Origin: AM-2324 sp042091035
Lineage (GTDB): Bacteria > Bacteroidota > Bacteroidia > Chitinophagales > Saprospiraceae
Direction of reading: 5' to 3'
Assembly (NCBI GenBank): GCA_042091035.1
Contig: JBELIG010000024.1
Span: 1 to 23,607, forward strand
Length of the DNA: 23,607 bases
Both the position numbers and the translations under genes were made by a program. Shown here in pieces: positions 7,304 through 15,172 of this stretch; within the stretch, counting starts at the first letter, position 1, and each line of letters opens with the position of its first letter. The notes under the pieces are model-generated. The model saw nothing but the letters and a program-made list of their open reading frames with translations. It was not told where the DNA came from and did not search any database.

Positions 7304-7339
7304 AAAAAAAAAGGACTGTAATAACAGTCCTTTTTTTTT
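7304..7339. terminator. Bidirectional intrinsic terminator after yebC
   Basis: A nine-A run plus GGACTGT (7304-7319) pairs with ACAGTCC plus a nine-T run (7324-7339) around an AATA loop. The GC-containing core is 7 bp and the A/T tracts extend it, so both strands give a hairpin with a U tail. It serves yebC (+) and the beta-barrel protein gene (-) whose stop is at 7345. Confidence 0.9.
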
Positions 7340-7344
7340 ATAGA

Positions 7345-8013
7345 TTATAAGCAATCATTACCAGTCAAATTCCGAATGGGAATCCTTGCACCAATCTTAA
7401 AAAACCCAAATGAATCTTTGGAATCAGAATTCACTAAATTGCTAAAGCCATCCAGATGATCAGTAAAAGTTTTTCTTGTTTCCACCTGCGTAAAATAGAC
7501 CACATCATCAGCAGATAAGCCCAAATAAAGGTTTACGGGAATAGCCAAGCTAAACGGAGCATAACTCTCATTGTCCTGAACAAGGTTTGCAACAAAATCA
7601 TCCGTATGTTTGGGATCAAAGTAAACCATTGATAAACCAGAAGAAATACCTAGTTGTAATTTTGAACCGCCATTCATCTCTAGATTCAATACTTTGTAGT
7701 CCATTAAGAATTGAAACTCGATTACTGTTGATTTGAATTCAAAACCACGATTTACATGACTCGCATCTACAGAAGACAGATCATCTGCAGCTAAAGATCC
7801 TACATTGAATCCAAAGACAATATTCCAGTTAGAACTAACCGACTTACCATATTCAAGACCTACAACAGCCTTTGTATTTCCGGATGCAAAAGGAGAGCTT
7901 GCCTTAGCTAGATCACCGAAGTAATGACTTGTACCGGCATTAACTCCCACGAAACATTGGGAAAAAGCAAAGTTGCCTAAACACATAAAAAAGATTAGAG
8001 TAATATTCTTCAT
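7345..8013 (-). CDS. Predicted outer-membrane beta-barrel protein
   Basis: This 222-residue protein has a clear Sec signal peptide (cleavage near FAFSQ, about residue 19). The body is made of alternating hydrophobic strands separated by turns (VGLEYGKSVSSNWNIVFGFNVG, FQFLMDYKVLNLEM, KLQLGISSGLSMVYF), ending in strands with aromatic residues. The early GTSHYFGDLAK segment recalls the YxGDL motif of Bacteroidota outer-membrane proteins in the DUF6089/OmpA-barrel group. I do not recognise a specific function. It ends at the terminator shared with yebC. The gene upstream on the same strand is 88 bases away, so cotranscription is uncertain. Confidence 0.7.
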   Translation of the reverse strand: MKNITLIFFMCLGNFAFSQCFVGVNAGTSHYFGDLAKASSPFASGNTKAVVGLEYGKSVSSNWNIVFGFNVGSLAADDLSSVDASHVNRGFEFKSTVIEFQFLMDYKVLNLEMNGGSKLQLGISSGLSMVYFDPKHTDDFVANLVQDNESYAPFSLAIPVNLYLGLSADDVVYFTQVETRKTFTDHLDGFSNLVNSDSKDSFGFFKIGARIPIRNLTGNDCL

Positions 8014-8101
8014 AAAACATTAAATTTAGTATAAGACAAAATTGCATATAATAAATTATAATATCTTGCATCTAAACGTCACGAAAGTAACAATTGAAAA
8101 A

Positions 8102-9673
8102 TTAAGCCAATAAGTCATCTAAAAAAGGTCCTTTCACCACTACAATACCTGATTTTGGCACCTCGCCCAATGCACCAGGCCAGGAAGAACTCAAAGCATC
8201 TAATCCGGTACTGCTATCTCCAGGATGTTGAACACAGACAAAAATCTCATTGGATTGAGGTGCAAAACTTATGCCTGTAAGTTCTGCATCTTTAGGAGCT
8301 GTTGCTACTCGCAGAATTTCACCATTATTATCCCCTGATCTTAGGACAACAAACAGCGCATTATTGCCGAAGTCTTCATATGGCCCTTTTGAGATAGAAG
8401 AGCCTGAAATATCCGTTGTAAACCACAAATTTCCTTTTTTATCAAATACTAAATTGTCTGGACAAGCAAATCCAGTGTTTGATCCTCCAGTTAAAAAGGT
8501 TTCATGATTAAAGGTCATACTACTATAATCATCATTCGATTCCATAATCTTCATTATGGAGCCCAAATAATCACCCTTGGGTTTATTATTGGTCAGGGCA
8601 ACGAAAACATGTCCTGTGATGGGATCAACTTCTATATCTTCAGGCCTAGCTAATGGAGTAGCTCCAACAAGTTTAGCAGCTTCTCTCATTCTGATCTGTA
8701 CATCTAATTGATCCGTAAAATTTGCCTTTAGCACTTCATGATCCTCAATATTTAATGAAAGCCATTTTCCCTTTTCTAAATTGGCAACGTAGAGGCTGCC
8801 CTCGGAAAGATCATTTGGGTTTTTGCTAATCATTTTATACAGATGCTCATCATTTGCATCATCACCAGTATAAACGACACATCTTTTGTCCTCTAATTGA
8901 ACAACGGTAGCACATTCATGCGAACAGCGTCCCATACTTGTGTGCTTTTTTGCTGCGCCTGTCATTGGATCCACCTCTACTACCCAACCATAATGTTCGG
9001 GAGGATTATCGTAAAACTTCTCCCAACCAAATTCATCCGAAGGAATAATAGACCCATCAACTGGATGGCGTTCACCATAAAAATTATCATAATTCTCTTC
9101 ACAGGTGAGAACTGTGCCCCATGGCGTTCGTCCACCTGCACAATTTGCTAAGGTACCCATAGCTTGGGTCTCACCAAGGATAGCTGTTTCATTTGAAAAA
9201 GGAATTCTGGTTCTTGCATGAATTCTTTTATTATAAAGACTATCATAAACGATTTGCCAAGAAGCATCCTCCTGCCGTGTCAGTTCAACTAAAGAGCCAC
9301 CTACTTCATACATCTCCAGGTGGACATCTTCTAGAGTTTTATCAACCCCATTCGCTTTCCCATGCACAAACAAAGGATTCAAATATTCATGATTAACCCA
9401 AAGCATATAACCATCTCCATCTGGTTTTGGAACAATTGCTGTATAATCATTATTAGAACCGAAGTGATCATTTTCAGAGATTTGATCACCTTGTTTGATC
9501 AATAATTCAAAACTCAAGCCATCCATCAGCTGGAAAAGATCTGCAGTTTGCGGATCAAGTCCTTTGAATATGATCGTTGACTTTGAGTCTGTAGCACATG
9601 ATACCAATGGCATTGGCAAAACGGAGACAGCAGCTCCTTTGAGGATGAAATCTAAAAATGTTCTTCTTTCCAT
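8102..9673 (-). CDS. PhoX-family (DUF839) phosphatase, Tat-type signal with lipobox
   Basis: This 523-residue protein starts MERRTFLDFILKGAAVSV, a twin-arginine-like n-region and hydrophobic segment. It is followed by LVSC (C26), which fits a lipobox, so it may be an exported lipoprotein. The PhoX core is seen in NCAGGRTPWGTVLTCEENYDNFYG (177-200, with C178 at the conserved cysteine), GRCSHECATV (248-257) and ARPEDIEVDP (about 339-348), followed by a beta-propeller-like PDNLVFDKKGNLWFTTD. PhoX enzymes use a calcium/iron centre to hydrolyse phosphomonoesters in the periplasm, and characterised members are Tat-exported. Activity here is inferred; some DUF839 proteins have no shown phosphatase activity. 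No Pho-box or other phosphate gene is visible nearby. Confidence 0.85.
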   Translation of the reverse strand: MERRTFLDFILKGAAVSVLPMPLVSCATDSKSTIIFKGLDPQTADLFQLMDGLSFELLIKQGDQISENDHFGSNNDYTAIVPKPDGDGYMLWVNHEYLNPLFVHGKANGVDKTLEDVHLEMYEVGGSLVELTRQEDASWQIVYDSLYNKRIHARTRIPFSNETAILGETQAMGTLANCAGGRTPWGTVLTCEENYDNFYGERHPVDGSIIPSDEFGWEKFYDNPPEHYGWVVEVDPMTGAAKKHTSMGRCSHECATVVQLEDKRCVVYTGDDANDEHLYKMISKNPNDLSEGSLYVANLEKGKWLSLNIEDHEVLKANFTDQLDVQIRMREAAKLVGATPLARPEDIEVDPITGHVFVALTNNKPKGDYLGSIMKIMESNDDYSSMTFNHETFLTGGSNTGFACPDNLVFDKKGNLWFTTDISGSSISKGPYEDFGNNALFVVLRSGDNNGEILRVATAPKDAELTGISFAPQSNEIFVCVQHPGDSSTGLDALSSSWPGALGEVPKSGIVVVKGPFLDDLLA

Positions 9674-9763
9674 AGGACTAAATTAAAAATCAAATCACAA
9701 AAGAATTACTATCAATTATTAATAATTTGTAAATTCCACTTTGAAAAATTAAAAAACGTATTC

Positions 9764-10219
9764 ATGCACAAATTGGCTATCCTATTTTCTCTAATTACAA
9801 TTGTTTCCTTCACTGCCTGTAAAGAGCAAGATGAAAAGGATCAAGATTTGATTGAACAATACATTGAGGACAATAACTTAGTGACTGAAGTCACTGCTGA
9901 AGGTATTCATTATATCATCACGGAAGCGGGTCAAGGCGAACGACCAAATATCTCTAGTATTATCGAAGTACACTATGAAGGTTTTACACTACAAGACGAA
10001 AAATTTGATTCTTCTTATGATAGAGGGCAATCTCAAGAATTTCCATTAGCAAATCTAATACAAGGTTGGCAAATTGGTCTTCAGCTTATAGAAGAAGGTG
10101 GATCTATAACTTTAATAATTCCATCTGCATATGCTTATGGTAATAATCCTCCTCCTGGTGGCATTATTGGCAGAAATGAAGTTTTACTTTTCAACTTAGA
10201 ATTAATTGATGTTCTTTAA
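9764..10219 (+). CDS. FKBP-type peptidyl-prolyl isomerase lipoprotein
   Basis: This 151-residue protein has a lipoprotein signal (FTAC, C19), an acidic alpha-helical linker (20-45) and one FKBP domain (about 46-151). Residues of the FKBP active site are visible: VHYEGF (Y71), FDSS (F81, D82), W102, SAYAYG (Y125) and the final strand FNLELIDV. The enzyme catalyses cis-trans isomerisation of prolyl bonds and should act in the periplasm, anchored to a membrane by lipid. It is divergent from the phosphatase gene (90 bases) and is followed after 9 bases by a second lipoprotein gene, indicating an operon that ends at the terminator after 10780. Confidence 0.92.
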   Translation: MHKLAILFSLITIVSFTACKEQDEKDQDLIEQYIEDNNLVTEVTAEGIHYIITEAGQGERPNISSIIEVHYEGFTLQDEKFDSSYDRGQSQEFPLANLIQGWQIGLQLIEEGGSITLIIPSAYAYGNNPPPGGIIGRNEVLLFNLELIDVL

Positions 10220-10228
10220 TTCCCGTTC

Positions 10229-10780
10229 ATGAAATACACTATAAATATTGTCTCAATAAGCCTTCTGCTCTTTTTGTGTTCTTGCACTAAAGAAGCGCCT
10301 TCTAATGGTGAAACAAATGCAGTAAACCCTGAACAAGAAAATACAAAGGGTACGTTTTCGCTAAAGAAAGATCCCTGCCAATTCTTTGAGGCTCAACTAG
10401 CAGATCTATTTGATATCGGAGAAGGAGATTATCTTGGAAAATGTGAGGTATTGACAAATCAATACGGGGCAAAGACAAATTTCTCAAAGCGGGGTGTAGG
10501 AACAGCTATTTATATCAGTTCAATTCCTTCAAATTTAGCCGATCAAGCTGCAATAGACGCGTACTACAGTAAATACTTTTCTATACCTGATGTTGAAGTT
10601 ACGCTTGTTGATGGTGTAGGGCAAGGGGCTGTTTGGTTAGAAAAACAAAGAATGTTATCCTTTACACAGGGAGAACATACCATGACTCTCATCTGTAGTT
10701 CAATTACCGAAGAAAAGGATTTGAATAAGAATATGGCAATTAAACTCGCTAGGGGTTTTCTAGCATTCAATATGGAATAA
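10229..10780 (+). CDS. Unrecognised lipoprotein following the FKBP gene
   Basis: This 183-residue protein has a lipoprotein signal (FLCSC, C19) and a low-complexity, polar linker (20-46). A folded region of about 135 residues starts KKDPCQFF. Cysteines at 50, 72 and 156 could form a disulfide. The region predicts mixed alpha/beta with a long helix (AAIDAYYSKYF) and ends in a helix (KNMAIKLARGFLAF). I cannot assign a family. The DPC start and general layout recall lipoproteins of the DUF3558 type, but that is only a resemblance. It is cotranscribed with the FKBP lipoprotein, so it may be a folding client or partner in the periplasm. Confidence 0.75.
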   Translation: MKYTINIVSISLLLFLCSCTKEAPSNGETNAVNPEQENTKGTFSLKKDPCQFFEAQLADLFDIGEGDYLGKCEVLTNQYGAKTNFSKRGVGTAIYISSIPSNLADQAAIDAYYSKYFSIPDVEVTLVDGVGQGAVWLEKQRMLSFTQGEHTMTLICSSITEEKDLNKNMAIKLARGFLAFNME

Positions 10781-10812
10781 AAAAAGGGGCGAATATATCG
10801 CCCCTTTTTTTT
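10779..10812. terminator. Bidirectional intrinsic terminator
   Basis: GGGGCGA (10786-10792) pairs with TCGCCCC (10798-10804) around an ATATA loop, flanked by A-run and T-run. It overlaps the stop codon region of both the plus-strand lipoprotein gene and the minus-strand thioredoxin-like gene, and it ends transcription from both sides. Confidence 0.93.
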
Positions 10813-11293
10813 ATAATTTCAATTTGTTTTCTGCATCTGTAAGCCATGCAGTAACTCCACCTCTAAGGTAGCCCGATTGAGCAAGTTTAGAAAAACTGTA
10901 AGACGCTTCACCGTCCTGCTCTGCATTGAAAAAATGAATCGTCGGATAACCACGTACTCCAAACTGTCTTTGGAGATTATAGTTTTGCTTTCTGAGATCA
11001 TCTGAAATAGCTGTCCTCCTCGGAAAGTCTAATTCAAGTAAAACCACATTATCATTTGCCCATGTTCTGAACTCAGGAGTATCAAACACCTCTGCTTTCA
11101 ATTTTATACAAAATCCACACCAATCGCTTCCTGTAAAATTAGCTAAGATAGGCTTACCGGTCTTCTCTGACAAAGCAACAGCGTCATCAAGATTCACTAA
11201 CCAGTCTGTACTTTCTTGTGCACTGTTGTTCATGAATCCAGTACAGGATGCCACGATAATTGCGAGGGATAAAATTAGGATATTTTGTTTCAT
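10811..11293 (-). CDS. Thioredoxin-fold lipoprotein
   Basis: The start is taken as the ATG at 11291-11293 (160 residues), because it begins directly with a lipoprotein signal (MKQNILILSLAIIVASC, lipid Cys at C17). A TTG upstream would add ten charged residues before the signal. The thioredoxin active site is WCGFC (58-62), with the cis-proline region GYPT (115-118). FTGSDWCGFC and the KAEVFDTPEF segment place it near the thioredoxin_7 / DUF255-like group. It probably works as an exported thiol-disulfide oxidoreductase or reductant of cytochromes or misfolded proteins; the partner is unknown. It converges on the FKBP-lipoprotein operon. Confidence 0.88.
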   Translation of the reverse strand: MKQNILILSLAIIVASCTGFMNNSAQESTDWLVNLDDAVALSEKTGKPILANFTGSDWCGFCIKLKAEVFDTPEFRTWANDNVVLLELDFPRRTAISDDLRKQNYNLQRQFGVRGYPTIHFFNAEQDGEASYSFSKLAQSGYLRGGVTAWLTDAENKLKL

Positions 11294-11403
11294 AAATTCT
11301 GAATTTAATTTTCTTCTTACCAAAAGTCAAATTATATTATTAAACTTTCTATTGTGGGTTTTGGTATCTTTTTAACAATATTTTAAATAATAATGGCCTT
11401 TAT

Positions 11404-12603
11404 CTAGTTCCTATGAGACTTATGCCTTTTAGGCTTACCATAATGTCTGCGACTCAGATCCCATTTTGGACCTTCCCCCAAATGTTCTGGCAATGGGACT
11501 TTGAACACATCTTTTTCAATAAGACGCTCAATCTTATTGAAGCTTGACATATCATCTTTGTTTATTAGAGTAATTGCAACGCCACTTGTATTTGCTCGAG
11601 CGGTACGTCCAATCCTATGGACATAATCTTCTGCATCGTTTGGAACGTCAAAATTAATAACTAGATTAATATCTTTTATATCAATCCCTCTACTTAATAC
11701 ATCCGTGGATACAACAATTCGTGTCCTTTTTGATCGGAAACGTTCAACAACCTTTTCACGTTCTTTTTGGTCTAGATCAGAAGATATTCCTTCCACACTA
11801 TCTAGATGTTTTCGAAGTGCTCTACAAATTTCATTTACCTTCTTCTTTCTAGAAGCGAATATAATAACAGATTCATACTTCTCTTTGCCCTTTAACAACT
11901 CTGTTAATAGAGGTATTTTTTGCTCATCATATACCAAGTAAGACGCCTGAAGAATATTTTCAGCAGGTTTAGAAATTGCAATAGATACTTCTAGAGGATC
12001 TTCTAAAACTTCCTTTGCTAGTTTTCGAATCTTGGGTGGCATGGTTGCGCTGAAGAATAAGTTCTGTCTTTTCTTAGGCAAGTAGGAAATTATCTTTCTG
12101 ATGTCTTCAGAAAATCCCATGTCCAACATACGATCAGCCTCGTCTAGTATAAGACATTCAAAGTTTTTGAATTCAGTATATCCCATATTAAGATGGGAAA
12201 TAAGCTTCCCGGGAGTTGCCACAACTATGTCCACTCCCATATTTAAAGCTTTCTTTTGCTGATCCCAATCTGCACCATCTCCACCGCCATATACGGCGAT
12301 AGATCTTAAATTTGTAAAATAAGCGAATCCTTGAATTTGCTGGTCTATCTGCAAGGCAAGCTCCCTAGTCGGTGCTATAACCATAGCTTTCACGCCTGCC
12401 TTCGTATTTCCTTCTAGCATATGCAATATTGGCAATATGAAGGCAGCTGTTTTTCCTGTGCCAGTTTGAGCACATGCAATAAGATCCCGTCGATCTAGAA
12501 TAGAAGGTATTGTCTTTTCTTGAATAGGTGTTGCCTCATTAAAACCCATATAGGATAGAGCTTCCAACAACCAATCATTTAAACCTAAATCCTCAAATTT
12601 CAT
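11404..12603 (-). CDS. DEAD-box ATP-dependent RNA helicase (RhlE-like)
   Basis: This 399-residue protein has a full helicase core. It shows the Q-motif region (FEDLGLNDWLLEAL, GFNEATPIQ), Walker A AQTGTGKT (45-52), PTREL (78-82), TPGKL (130-134), DEAD (154-157), SAT (185-187), ASRKKKV (250-256), STDVLSRGID (299-308) and HRIGRTAR (329-336). The C-terminal tail is short and basic (RRHYGKPKRHKSHRN), much shorter than in SrmB or DeaD. Such proteins unwind short RNA duplexes in ribosome assembly or mRNA decay, often at low temperature. It is preceded by a 117-base gap from the methyltransferase gene. No terminator was seen after it. Confidence 0.93.
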   Translation of the reverse strand: MKFEDLGLNDWLLEALSYMGFNEATPIQEKTIPSILDRRDLIACAQTGTGKTAAFILPILHMLEGNTKAGVKAMVIAPTRELALQIDQQIQGFAYFTNLRSIAVYGGGDGADWDQQKKALNMGVDIVVATPGKLISHLNMGYTEFKNFECLILDEADRMLDMGFSEDIRKIISYLPKKRQNLFFSATMPPKIRKLAKEVLEDPLEVSIAISKPAENILQASYLVYDEQKIPLLTELLKGKEKYESVIIFASRKKKVNEICRALRKHLDSVEGISSDLDQKEREKVVERFRSKRTRIVVSTDVLSRGIDIKDINLVINFDVPNDAEDYVHRIGRTARANTSGVAITLINKDDMSSFNKIERLIEKDVFKVPLPEHLGEGPKWDLSRRHYGKPKRHKSHRN

Positions 12604-12720
12604 AGTATACCTGTCTTTAATTCAGTCCAATATTAAAAATAACTTTAAACAAAAATGCAATATTTAAGAAAAGGGAGGTCAGAAGTGCAAAAATTAATGA
12701 CATTCACTCATATTACTTAG

Positions 12721-13464
12721 CTAATGTCGGCTAAAAACAAGTGCTCTTATCTTCCTGTTGAGAAACAATGGAGTGTTTTCATGGGACTCAGTAATTTGCG
12801 CTAAACAAGTCTTTTTATCTCTATCACTAAAAGAGACCCAATAAGACAAAGCATTTAATAACAAAGCATTTTCTATAAATTCCAGGTCGACTGGACACCT
12901 ATCTTCAACCAACTCATCTTCAATCAAATTCCAATGAAATTTATTAAGTGCTGTAATTATATTTTCGGGTCCTCTTCGGTTCATACGAGCCACATCAATA
13001 TAAGTGTCCATGGCCTCTAATTTTGGCTCTATAAACCAATCGCTTTGATAAAAAACAATAAGCTTACCATCTGGGCACATCATGCGATCCAAATTAGTTC
13101 CTAATAGATCTAGATCTGCATGATGAATGGATTCTTGAAATACGCCTAAAAAAACTGATCCACGTTCAAAGAATACATCCTCGAAATTTGCATGAATCAC
13201 ATGCATACCCTTACGCTTTGCAGCTTGAACCATCAATGAGGAAATATCAACACCGCAGAGCAAATCAGGAAAAGGAACACGCTTTGAAAGATTTTCAAGC
13301 AATTCGCCTGATCCACAGCCAAAATCTACGACTTGCCCAAAAGGTTTTAGCGATTTCTCGGCAAATATCCTTCTTTCAATAAAATCCACAAGGGATAAAC
13401 GCAAAGGATGAATACTTGCATATTTTTCTGCTAAACAGTCATAATGTGATTCAAGTCCCTTCAT
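12721..13464 (-). CDS. Class I SAM-dependent methyltransferase
   Basis: This is a 247-residue, probably cytoplasmic protein. Motif I is VDFGCGSGELLENL (46-59). The acidic residue at the end of strand 2 is D73 in GVDISS, and motif II is HANFEDVFF (91-99). The later part, beyond about residue 145, does not match a family I know, so the methyl acceptor is unknown. SAM binding is a firm inference from the motifs. It is divergent from the first peroxidase gene, with a 248-base intergenic region that holds a palindrome. Confidence 0.85.
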   Translation of the reverse strand: MKGLESHYDCLAEKYASIHPLRLSLVDFIERRIFAEKSLKPFGQVVDFGCGSGELLENLSKRVPFPDLLCGVDISSLMVQAAKRKGMHVIHANFEDVFFERGSVFLGVFQESIHHADLDLLGTNLDRMMCPDGKLIVFYQSDWFIEPKLEAMDTYIDVARMNRRGPENIITALNKFHWNLIEDELVEDRCPVDLEFIENALLLNALSYWVSFSDRDKKTCLAQITESHENTPLFLNRKIRALVFSRH

Positions 13465-13544
13465 ATATTTTTTTGTAAAAACGCAGTTTTAAATTACTTA
13501 AATATTTTCAAAAATCTAAAGCGAAACAAAAATTATCTACTGCT

Positions 13545-13566
13545 ATATACCCTTTGAAGGGTATAT
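13545..13566. promoter_or_regulatory. 22-bp palindrome in the methyltransferase/peroxidase divergent region
   Basis: ATATACCCTT (13545-13554) and AAGGGTATAT (13557-13566) are perfect inverted repeats with a 2-base TG centre. The element lies 80 bases from the methyltransferase ATG and 146 bases from the peroxidase ATG. No T-run follows, so it is more like a binding site for a dimeric regulator than a terminator. The rest of 13465-13712 shows a -7 element and nothing else I recognise. Confidence 0.6.
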
Positions 13567-13655
13567 CTCATTATAAAGATAGTTTGAACACTTTTTGAAA
13601 GGTCTCTTATGGTATTTCACTTACAAAACAATTATCATTTTCAAATATAATATTC

Positions 13656-13663
13656 TATATTTG
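13656..13663 (+). promoter_or_regulatory. -7 element of the first peroxidase gene
   Basis: TATATTTG is an exact TAnnTTTG match. It would start transcription near 13670 and leave a leader of about 43 bases. I see no TTG at the usual distance upstream, so the -33 part is absent or poor, which could mean an activator is needed. Confidence 0.45.
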
Positions 13664-13712
13664 CTATACAATCTTTGAAAAAATTATAATACTTAAGTCC
13701 TCGAGAAAAACT

Positions 13713-15074
13713 ATGTCTAACACAAGATTAATATTTTTTTTAATATTAATAATCATTGGATTTCATTCTTGTATCAACACAGGAGTTGATTCTATTGATA
13801 TTCCTCTTAGAACTGCTATTGCTAATTCTAGCCCTAATAGCAACATAGATTACTATGTATTTCCGAGTGATAATGACTATGATAGTTTTTCTCCTAACAC
13901 AGACCTTCCTTACACTTTAGATAAAAAGAAAGTCGAATTAGGCAAAATGTTGTTTTTCGAAACAGCATTGGGTGCTTTTCCCGTAATTGATCAACCTGAA
14001 TGTTACGAAACGTATTCTTGTGCATCTTGTCACCTTCCTGAATTTGCATTTACACCAGGATCTGCTCAAGCTATAGCGGACGGGGGTGTTGGCTACGGAC
14101 AATACAGGTATAAAAACAATGATTATGCAGATAATCAACCAGATGCTCAAGGTGCTCGACCACTCTCATTAATAAATGTGAGCTATGTCAAAAACACACT
14201 CTGGGCCGGTGTTTCTGGGGGAGAAAGTCTAAATACTGGAACTGAATCACTTTGGGAAGATCATACAACAAACAACTATACAGAATTAACAGAATTAAAT
14301 CATCTCGGATATCCTGGTATTGAAACTCAAAACATTGAGAATATCAACATCCATAGGTTCAAATTTGATGAAGAATTCTTAACAAATAATGGCTACCAAG
14401 AATATTTTGATGAAGCGTTTGGAGAAAACTATGTAGAAGAAAATCTTGAACTAGCTTTTAGTTTTGCTATCTCTGCCTACCTAAGAAGTATCTATGCACA
14501 AGACGCTCCCTTTCAAAAATACCTGAAAGATGAGACAACGGATGCATTAACACTAGATCAAAAAAAGGGAGCTTTACTTTTCTTTGGAAAAGCTGGTTGT
14601 GCCAAATGTCACAATGCACCAAACCTTGGCGGCTATTCCTTTCATGCGCTAGGAACAAAAGATTTATATCAAGAACATCCAACGTCTATTCGCACCTCTG
14701 CCGATGATTTTAGAAATATGGGTCGAGCTGGCTTTACTGGGGAGAGCAGTCAAATGAACGCGTTTAAAGTACCTCAACTGTATAATACAGCTGATTATGC
14801 TACTTACTTCCATGGTTCTTCAAAATATTCACTGGAAGAAGTCCTCAACTACAAACTATCAGCAGTTTCAGAAAACGAAAATGTTAGTCAACTATCTCCT
14901 AGCTTCACACCTGTATCACTTACAGCAGAAGAAAAAGCTAATCTATTAGATTTCCTTGAGAATGGCCTTTACGATCCTAATTTGGCTACCAAACACACAC
15001 CAGCATTCATATTATCTGGCAATTGTTACCCAAACAATGATCAATTCTCTATTAGCTTACAAGGTTGTAATTAA
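13713..15074 (+). CDS. Diheme cytochrome c peroxidase-like (CCP/MauG family) lipoprotein, copy 1
   Basis: This 453-residue protein has a hydrophobic signal ending in FHSC (C20), a probable lipobox. The first c-type haem site is CASCH (103-107) within SCASCHLPEFAFTPG; the second is CAKCH (296-300). Other family landmarks are KVELGKMLFFE, RPLSLINVSY, the AFSFAISAYLRSI helix, and FKVPQLYNTADYATYFHGSS (351-370), equivalent to the FKVPxLRN...YFHDG region of bacterial CcpA. The usual FWDGR segment is replaced by LWAG. A tail with C438 and C452 (SGNCYPNND) is shared with the next gene. These enzymes reduce hydrogen peroxide, or oxidise a partner like MauG, in the periplasm. The reaction here is inferred. 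Confidence 0.88.
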   Translation: MSNTRLIFFLILIIIGFHSCINTGVDSIDIPLRTAIANSSPNSNIDYYVFPSDNDYDSFSPNTDLPYTLDKKKVELGKMLFFETALGAFPVIDQPECYETYSCASCHLPEFAFTPGSAQAIADGGVGYGQYRYKNNDYADNQPDAQGARPLSLINVSYVKNTLWAGVSGGESLNTGTESLWEDHTTNNYTELTELNHLGYPGIETQNIENINIHRFKFDEEFLTNNGYQEYFDEAFGENYVEENLELAFSFAISAYLRSIYAQDAPFQKYLKDETTDALTLDQKKGALLFFGKAGCAKCHNAPNLGGYSFHALGTKDLYQEHPTSIRTSADDFRNMGRAGFTGESSQMNAFKVPQLYNTADYATYFHGSSKYSLEEVLNYKLSAVSENENVSQLSPSFTPVSLTAEEKANLLDFLENGLYDPNLATKHTPAFILSGNCYPNNDQFSISLQGCN

Positions 15075-15085
15075 GTAAATATAAT

Positions 15086-15133
15086 AATTACTAATATGTA
15101 ATTTTGAATTACTTGTGAATCTTTGTATTTTCA
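15086..15133 (+). promoter_or_regulatory. Dyads and candidate promoter of the second peroxidase gene
   Basis: AATTAC (15086-15091), GTAATT (15098-15103) and AATTAC (15107-15112) form two overlapping dyads. TTTTG (15102-15106) followed after 19 bases by TATTTTCA (15126-15133) resembles a -33/-7 pair with one departure from TAnnTTTG. The ATG is preceded by AGGAAGCT, a rather good Shine-Dalgarno for this window. Confidence 0.35.
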
Positions 15134-15172
15134 AGATAATAATCTCATTGTACATTTTTAATGTAGGAAGCT

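Noticed and set aside
7304..7321. Short KKKGL ending of YebC after the N-run
   Set aside because: These codons are the A-tract and stem of a terminator; the frame through the N-run is unknown, so the true end of YebC cannot be placed there.
10811..11323. Longer thioredoxin-like protein starting at TTG (11321-11323)
   Set aside because: The ATG at 11293 begins exactly at a lipoprotein signal peptide; the extension would put a charged stretch before it.
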